Positions 44,075 through 49,179 of a stretch of DNA of 49,179 nucleotides are shown piece after piece. Made by a program: the position numbers and the translations under genes. The stretch lies in assembly GCA_037127915.1 (NCBI GenBank), contig JBAXXL010000031.1, positions 1 through 49,179 of the forward strand. Reading direction: 5' to 3'. This DNA comes from JBAXXL01 sp037127915 (GTDB lineage Bacteria; Bacteroidota; Ignavibacteria; Kapaibacteriales; UBA2268). Each line of letters opens with the position of its first letter. Position 1 is the stretch's first letter. The notes under the pieces are model-generated. The model saw nothing but the letters and a program-made list of their open reading frames with translations. It was not told the origin of the DNA and ran no database searches.

Positions 44075-46297
44075 ATGAAAAATATTATTTTAAGCGCTCT
44101 AATCTTTGCCGTTAGTTCGTTAACTTATTTACAGGCAAAAGAAATCTCCGGTAAGGTACTTGGCGCAGACCCTGATGGAACAAAAGAACCGGTTACTGGT
44201 GCAGTTATTCGTTTTGTAAAAGCAAAAACGGGAGCTTATACCGACAACACCGGTGCATTTAAAATTGATTTACCGAGTAAAGCTGATAGAGCTATCATAT
44301 CGTTTGTGGGATTTGAACCCGATACGATAGCGTCAACATCAATGAATGATGGAATCGAAATAGTTTTAAAAGCCAATGCCACAACGCAAACAATAGTTGT
44401 CCAAGGTGATTCACCGGCTTTAATAAACAAATCGGATGTATATTCAACCACAACAATGACACAGCACTCTTTGCGGAAAGCCGCTTGTTGTAATTTGAGT
44501 GAGAGTTTCCAAACAAACGCATCTGTAGATGTTAGTTATTCTGACGCGGTAACCGGAGCAAAGACAATAGAAATGCTCGGTTTGAAAGGTATATATGTGC
44601 AAATGTTAGCCGAAAAAACACCTACGTTACGCGGTTTGGCATCACCTTTCGGGCTTTCATATATTCCCGGAACTTGGATGAATTCAATTTCAATTTCCAA
44701 AGGCGCCGCATCGGTAACTACAGGTTTTGAGTCGGTAACCGGACAAATAAATCTTGATTACAAACAAGAAACCAATAGTGAAAAAGTCTTAGGCAGTGCA
44801 TATTACAATTCCGATGGCGAATTGGACGTTGCCGCAAATGCCTCGACTAAAGTTGGTGATAAATGGACATCTACTCTTTATTTGCAAGGGAACTATAATA
44901 ATCTGCAGATTGACAGAAATAATGATGGATTTTTAGACCAGCCGACCCGCTATTTATATAATGTTATGAATCGCTGGAGACGACCTGCGGACAATGGACA
45001 TAATATGTTCGGTTTCCATATTTTGGGCGAAAACCGCAGAGGCGGCCAAATAAAAGATCTTACTAATCCCGAAAACACGAATCTCTACAAAATAAACTTG
45101 GCTACTAACCGCTACGAATTATTCGGGAAAAAAGCCATTATATTCTCGGGCAAAAATTCTAATAGTATAGCCTTAATTGCAAATGGCTCATATCACAAAA
45201 CCACTGGGCTTTTTGGTGCACGGGATTACGCGGGCGATCAATTGTCCGGATATGCAAATTTGATTTATGATTTTGCTACTCCCGACCAAAAACATATTTT
45301 GGATTTTGGGGCTTCGGTGCAATACGATAAATATAACGAAGAATTTAAAAACAAAGATTTGACAGAAATAATCAATAAAGATAGAGAAGAATTAATTCCG
45401 GGTGTATATGCAGAATACACTTATGCGGGAATTAAGGATTTAACATTAGTCGGAGGAATAAGAGCCGACTACGATTGGAACAATAAAATTTACTACACTC
45501 CACGCTTTCATGTAAAATGGGGTTTTTATCCGGGTTGGTCAATGCGGGCTTCCGCAGGAAGAGGTTGGAGAAAACCGGCATTATTAGCTGAAAACCTTGG
45601 TGTGATGGCGTCGAGTAGAAAATTAGTATTCGATAGTAATTTGAATATAGAAGATGCTTGGAACTATGGCGGAAATATATTGGGCGAATTTGAAATCTTC
45701 GGTAAAGAAGCATCGTTTTCAATGGAATTCTACCGCACCGATTTTGTAAACCAAATTGTAATTGATATGGATAGGGCAGTGGATAAAGTTTATTTTACTA
45801 ATTTGGACGGCAAATCATTTTCGAATAGCTTCCAGGTGGATTTCACTATTACACCAATAAAACGTTTCCATATAATGACAGCGTATCGTTACAATGATGT
45901 TCAAACGACATACAATGGTGTGTTGGAACAAAAACCGCTATCAAGCCCGCACCGCGGTTTTATAAATTTGGAATATGCAACTGAATTTAATTCCTGGACA
46001 TTTGATTTTACGGCAAATTATATAGGCGGCGGCAGATTGCCGAATACATCGAGTAATCCTATAGAATATCAACTACCTAAGAATTATGACGGCTACTTTA
46101 TGATGAACTCGCAAATCCGTAAAAAACTATCGGATTGGAATATTTACTTAGGATGTGAAAACATATTAAACTTTATGCAAGAAAATCCTATCTTAGCATA
46201 TAACGAACCATGGGGTAATCATTTTGATTCCTCAATAATCTATGCCCCGATAATGGGAAGAAAAGTGTATTTAAAAATAACTTATGAAATTTGGTAA
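44075..46297 (+). CDS. TonB-dependent receptor, probable metal (copper-type) transporter
   Basis: A 740-residue outer-membrane receptor with signal peptide MKNIILSALIFAVSSLTYLQA. An N-terminal carboxypeptidase-like regulatory domain (about 22-105, GKVLGADPDGTKEPVTGAVI...GAYTDNTGAFKIDLP) precedes the plug (about 125-230) with the conserved segment KAACCNLSESFQTNASVDVS, TGAKTIEMLGLKGIYVQML and GAASVTTGFESVTGQINLDY, then a barrel. The CC pair in the plug is typical of receptors found next to HMA and HYC_CC_PP proteins. Copper or another soft metal is the likely substrate, by association. It is 60 nt after the HYC_CC_PP gene and 31 nt before the HMA gene, so one operon is likely. Confidence 0.85.
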   Translation: MKNIILSALIFAVSSLTYLQAKEISGKVLGADPDGTKEPVTGAVIRFVKAKTGAYTDNTGAFKIDLPSKADRAIISFVGFEPDTIASTSMNDGIEIVLKANATTQTIVVQGDSPALINKSDVYSTTTMTQHSLRKAACCNLSESFQTNASVDVSYSDAVTGAKTIEMLGLKGIYVQMLAEKTPTLRGLASPFGLSYIPGTWMNSISISKGAASVTTGFESVTGQINLDYKQETNSEKVLGSAYYNSDGELDVAANASTKVGDKWTSTLYLQGNYNNLQIDRNNDGFLDQPTRYLYNVMNRWRRPADNGHNMFGFHILGENRRGGQIKDLTNPENTNLYKINLATNRYELFGKKAIIFSGKNSNSIALIANGSYHKTTGLFGARDYAGDQLSGYANLIYDFATPDQKHILDFGASVQYDKYNEEFKNKDLTEIINKDREELIPGVYAEYTYAGIKDLTLVGGIRADYDWNNKIYYTPRFHVKWGFYPGWSMRASAGRGWRKPALLAENLGVMASSRKLVFDSNLNIEDAWNYGGNILGEFEIFGKEASFSMEFYRTDFVNQIVIDMDRAVDKVYFTNLDGKSFSNSFQVDFTITPIKRFHIMTAYRYNDVQTTYNGVLEQKPLSSPHRGFINLEYATEFNSWTFDFTANYIGGGRLPNTSSNPIEYQLPKNYDGYFMMNSQIRKKLSDWNIYLGCENILNFMQENPILAYNEPWGNHFDSSIIYAPIMGRKVYLKITYEIW

Positions 46298-46328
46298 TTA
46301 TAAATAATAAATTAAAGGTAAAAATATT

Positions 46329-47069
46329 ATGAAAAAAACAATCATAACCCTCGCATTTGCTTTAGCTTTTTTAGCCGCTACAGCAACTTCTTTCGCCGAA
46401 GTAAAAGAAGTAAAAATTCAAACATCGGCAACTTGCGCTATGTGCAAAACAAGAATCGAAAAATCAATCAACCAATTAGACGGAATTATTAATGCTAATT
46501 TGAATGTTGATGACAAAATCGCTACAGTAAAATACGACGACAAAACTACAAACCCTGACAAAATCAGAAAAGCCATTTCTATGGCAGGTTACAAAGCCGA
46601 CGATATGGTAGCTGACGCAAAAGCATATAAAATGCTTCCTGATCATTGCAAAGGTGTTGCTATGATCAAAAAAGATGCCGCCATGATTAATAAAGATGCG
46701 GCCGCAACAGGTTGTGGTACGACTTGCAAAGACAAAACAGCAACTGAAAAAGCCGCTTGTTGTCCAAAAGGTTGTGCAACTACACCAAAAACTGAAAGCA
46801 CTACAACTGAAGCTAAAGCTTGCTGCCCGGGCGACAAAGCTAAAATGGAATCTTGTAAAACCGGTGATATGAAAGCTAACGGTTGTACAGTTGACAAAGC
46901 AAAAATGGAAAACTGCAAACCGGGTGACATGAAGGGTTGCCCTTCTTCAACAAGTACTGTGAAAATTGACGGTAGTGCTAAAATTGAATCAAAATGTGAC
47001 CCTAAAGGCTGTAAAGCTGTATGTCCTTCGAACAAGACTACAGAAACTGCCGCACCAAAAGTAAAATAA
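46329..47069 (+). CDS. Secreted HMA metal-binding protein with metallothionein-like Cys-rich tail
   Basis: A 246-residue exported protein: signal peptide MKKTIITLAFALAFLAATAT...FA, one heavy-metal-associated domain (about 25-95) with CAMC (Cys36, Cys39) and a long low-complexity tail with over a dozen Cys in CC, GC and xC pairs. The tail has an internal near-repeat of about 18 residues (DKAKMESCKTGDMKANGC / DKAKMENCKPGDMKGC). HMA domains bind Cu(I) or similar ions through the CxxC pair. The tail may buffer metal in the periplasm like a metallothionein, which is inference. It ends the HYC_CC_PP-receptor operon. Confidence 0.8.
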   Translation: MKKTIITLAFALAFLAATATSFAEVKEVKIQTSATCAMCKTRIEKSINQLDGIINANLNVDDKIATVKYDDKTTNPDKIRKAISMAGYKADDMVADAKAYKMLPDHCKGVAMIKKDAAMINKDAAATGCGTTCKDKTATEKAACCPKGCATTPKTESTTTEAKACCPGDKAKMESCKTGDMKANGCTVDKAKMENCKPGDMKGCPSSTSTVKIDGSAKIESKCDPKGCKAVCPSNKTTETAAPKVK

Positions 47070-47084
47070 TATTTTGTCAGGATG

Positions 47085-47104
47085 CCCTACGCTTAAGCGT
47101 GGGG
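47085..47104. repeat. Hairpin after the HMA gene
   Basis: CCCTACGCTTAAGCGTGGGG: imperfect palindrome related to the element at 14343-14360 (CCCACGCT stem). Confidence 0.65.
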
Positions 47105-47125
47105 TTGATAAAACAAGCAAAAATC

Positions 47126-47157
47126 GCGTCATGAGTTATTCTTGACGCAATTTTTTT
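47126..47157. terminator. Bidirectional intrinsic terminator
   Basis: GCGTCA (47126-47131) pairs with TGACGC (47143-47148), followed by AATTTTTTTAT on the plus strand; on the minus strand the same stem is followed by GATTTTT. It separates the HMA gene from the converging histidine kinase. Confidence 0.75.
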
Positions 47158-49179
47158 ATCCAATATATTTATCAACCAATTCCATCAGTTTATTAAGTTC
47201 TACAGGTTTAGCTAAATATTCGTCACAACCTGCACCTAATATTCTGTTTTTTTCTTCATTAAATGCATAAGCTGTTTGAGCAATGATAGGTACAGTCGGT
47301 CTAATCTGCTTTATTAGCTTTGTCGCTTCAATTCCATCCATAACAGGCATTTTAATATCCATAAGAATTAAATCAATATCCGGCATATTACGTACAAATT
47401 CTACCGCCTGTTGTCCATTTTCAGCATGAATAACAGTTATGTCTGAATTTTCCAATAACCTATTGAGATATTGGGAGCTTATCCAATCGTCCTCAGTTAT
47501 AAGAATTTTTCCGTGGGTTCTTTTTGTCGCTGGTTGCGGGTATAATATTTCTTCTTGAAAAGGTATATCATTAACACTATAAGGTAAAGTAAAGTAAAAA
47601 GTGGTGCCTTTATCGACTTCCGATTCTAACCAAATTCTACCGCCAAGCATTTCCACTAATCCTTTGCAAATTGCAAGTCCCAAACCTGCTCCCTCATAAC
47701 CTCGAGAAAGAGATTGATCTGCTTGTGTAAACCTGTCAAAGATCTTATTGTAAACCTCTGGTGGAATTCCAATACCTGTATCTTTCACAAAGAATTGTAT
47801 ATTCTCTCCCTTAATTTCATAGCCGAAATCAATATTACCGGATTTTGTAAATTTAATAGCGTTGTTAACCAAATTTGTAAGAATCTGATTTAGTTTTGCT
47901 TCATCTGAAAATATTTTAGGATATACACCATCCAAATCCTGATAACTCAATTTAATATTTTTAGTTTTTGCTAAGGGACTGAAAAATGTTGTAATATAAG
48001 TAAACAATGAACTAAGTGATATAGATGTTTTTTCAATACTAACTTGCCCTGTTTGAATTTTGGAGATATCCAACACATTGTTGACTATTTCAATTAGCCG
48101 TTTACCGCTTTGATTTATCATATCTGTGAATTCAAAAATATCATCTTTAGTGTTGGTTTCAGAATTCAGTAATAAAGAAAAACCGATAATACCATTTAGC
48201 GGTGTGCGAATCTCATGAGACATATTTTGCAAAAATGCAGTTTTTAAACGATCACTTTCTTCGGCTTTTTCTTTTGCTATAACTAGCTCAGCGGCACGTT
48301 TTTCTTTTTCTTCGTTTTGGAAAACCAATTCGGTATTCGCAATGACTAACTCTGCGGCTCGTTTCTCTTTCTCTGCATTTTGAAAGACAAGTTCAGTATT
48401 GGCAATAATCAACTCTGCGGCTCGTTTCTCTTTCTCTGCATTTTGAAAGATAAGTTCTGTATTAGCAATAACCAATTCTGCGGCTCGTTTCTCTTTCTCT
48501 GCATTTTGAAAGACCAGTTCTTTGTTTGCAATGATTAACTCATCAGCACGCTTCCCTTTCTCTTCGTTTTGAAAATCAAGTTCCGTGTTAGCAAGAATTA
48601 ACTCATCTGCGCGCTTCCCTTTTTCTTCGTTTTGAAAATCAAGTTCTATGTTTGCAATGACTAACTCATCAGCGCGTTTCCCTTTCTCTTCGTTTTGGAA
48701 GTCAAGTTCAGTGTTAGCAATGATTAACTCATCAGCACGTTTTTCCTTTTCTTCATTTTGAAAATCAAGTTCCGTGTTAGCAATGATTAACTCATCAGCG
48801 CGTTTCCCTTTTTCTTTTTTTTGAAATGCTAGTTCTTTATTAGCAATGACTAACTCATCGGCACGCTTTTCCTTTTCTTCATTTTGAAAGTCAAGCTCTG
48901 TATTAGCAATGATTAACTCATCAGCACGTTTCCCTTTTTCTTTGTTTTGGAATATAAGTTCTTCGTTAGCAATGAGTAACTCCGCAGCACGTTTTTCTTT
49001 CTCTTTGTTCTGAAAGAGAAGTTCTTCGTTAGCAATGAGTAACTCCGCAGCACGTTTTTCTTTCTCTATATTCTGAAAGAGAAGTTCTTCGTTAGCAATG
49101 AGTAACTCCGCAGCACGTTTTTCCTTCTCTTTGTTCTGAAAGAGAAGTTCTTCGTTAGCAATGAGTAACTCCGCAGCAC
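47156..49179 (-). CDS. Hybrid histidine kinase with long 21-residue coiled-coil repeat, 5' end outside the window
   Basis: The frame is open from 47156 to the window edge with no stop, so at least 674 residues are present and the start lies beyond it; a TTG at 48475 is just a Leu codon in the repeat. From N to C: at least 15 repeats of 21 residues (LLIANEELLFQNKEKEKRAAE type), the dimerisation helix with FLQNMSHEIRTPLNG (phospho-acceptor His), an ATPase domain (DEAKLNQILTNLVNNAIKFT, VKDTGIGIPPE, GAGLGLAI), and a receiver domain (ILITEDDW, Asp in LILMDIKMPVMDG, Lys in YLAKPV). A sensor domain presumably precedes the repeats. The repeats act as a signalling coiled coil. Output is by phosphorelay to another protein, as no DNA-binding domain follows. 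Confidence 0.9.
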   Translation of the reverse strand, partial: AAELLIANEELLFQNKEKEKRAAELLIANEELLFQNIEKEKRAAELLIANEELLFQNKEKEKRAAELLIANEELIFQNKEKGKRADELIIANTELDFQNEEKEKRADELVIANKELAFQKKEKGKRADELIIANTELDFQNEEKEKRADELIIANTELDFQNEEKGKRADELVIANIELDFQNEEKGKRADELILANTELDFQNEEKGKRADELIIANKELVFQNAEKEKRAAELVIANTELIFQNAEKEKRAAELIIANTELVFQNAEKEKRAAELVIANTELVFQNEEKEKRAAELVIAKEKAEESDRLKTAFLQNMSHEIRTPLNGIIGFSLLLNSETNTKDDIFEFTDMINQSGKRLIEIVNNVLDISKIQTGQVSIEKTSISLSSLFTYITTFFSPLAKTKNIKLSYQDLDGVYPKIFSDEAKLNQILTNLVNNAIKFTKSGNIDFGYEIKGENIQFFVKDTGIGIPPEVYNKIFDRFTQADQSLSRGYEGAGLGLAICKGLVEMLGGRIWLESEVDKGTTFYFTLPYSVNDIPFQEEILYPQPATKRTHGKILITEDDWISSQYLNRLLENSDITVIHAENGQQAVEFVRNMPDIDLILMDIKMPVMDGIEATKLIKQIRPTVPIIAQTAYAFNEEKNRILGAGCDEYLAKPVELNKLMELVDKYIG
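48276..49179 (-). repeat. 63-nt tandem repeats encoding the kinase coiled coil
   Basis: About 15 copies with period 63 nt continue to the window edge. The outer copies (from about 48950 to the edge) are nearly identical to each other (RAAELLIANEELLFQN), the middle ones form a RADEL/GKRADEL/TELDFQN subtype, and the inner ones next to the catalytic part are RAAEL/TELVFQN. This gradient points to recent expansion by unequal exchange at the distal end. Confidence 0.85.

Noticed and set aside
46643..47035. Minus-strand ORF of 130 codons opposite the HMA gene
   Set aside because: Mirror frame of the Cys-rich low-complexity tail; no start signal and no recognisable domain.
48276..49179. Regular 63-nt repeats at the window end as a possible CRISPR array
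   Set aside because: The units are contiguous, have no spacers and keep an open reading frame that encodes a coiled coil.
1..49179. tRNA, rRNA or riboswitch genes
   Set aside because: No cloverleaf, rRNA core segment or known aptamer core was recognised by eye; a covariance-model search would be decisive.

Overview
The window looks like a chromosomal contig from an AT-rich, Gram-negative member of the Bacteroidota/Ignavibacteria/Kapabacteria side of the FCB group. The evidence is seven large secreted proteins ending in a type IX secretion (T9SS) C-terminal sorting domain, SusC/TonB-type receptors, a TonB-ExbB-ExbD-ExbD operon, an HYC_CC_PP-type protein and Bacteroidota-like TTTG/TAnnTTTG promoter elements. 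The lineage is an inference. No rRNA, tRNA, CRISPR array or recognisable transposase was seen.

Layout. 1-14.3 kb: three tandem ~1480-residue paralogues (VWA domain, PNGGE-type domain, seven-blade repeat propeller, HYDIN-like and FnIII-like domains, T9SS tail), each with the same upstream promoter block. 14.4-15.1 kb: a PIN-domain toxin-antitoxin pair. 15.2-22.1 kb: two paralogous minus-strand secreted proteases with an Asp-box propeller and a CLCA-like HExxH...DEY motif. 22.3-25.1 kb: a decayed T9SS gene tail, an orphan RHS tip with a JAMM-like motif, and an Omp28-like T9SS protein. 25.3-30.4 kb: housekeeping and envelope genes on the minus strand (OsmC; then polyprenyl glycosylphosphotransferase, ssb, HAD phosphatase, cmk, GT2). 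30.7-31.8 kb: a Bro-N/DinD-like gene bracketed by near-identical hairpins. 32-38.3 kb: a BNR-type T9SS protein, a TonB-dependent receptor and an aminopeptidase P. 38.4-40.1 kb: a DarT-DarG toxin-antitoxin pair. 40.2-43.3 kb: TonB/ExbD/ExbD/ExbB/STAS operon. 43.5-47.1 kb: a metal-handling cluster (HYC_CC_PP-like protein, TonB receptor, secreted HMA protein with a Cys-rich tail). 47.2 kb to the edge: a hybrid histidine kinase with at least 15 coiled-coil repeats of 21 residues, cut off by the window end.

The most unusual signal is a dense population of short palindromic elements. One class has a GTAG head beside the stem, the signature of REP sequences mobilised by RAYT (REP-associated tyrosine) transposases. 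A second class is a near-perfect palindrome, usually 33 nt and often starting AGATG. They lie between genes and also inside reading frames. In four T9SS proteins (the three VWA paralogues and the Omp28-like protein) the sorting domain carries a hairpin at each of two corresponding positions, always in frame and with different hairpin sequences in different genes. The orphan RHS ORF has an N-terminus translated from such elements. This suggests that hairpin elements colonise, and may diversify, loops of secretion-signal domains.
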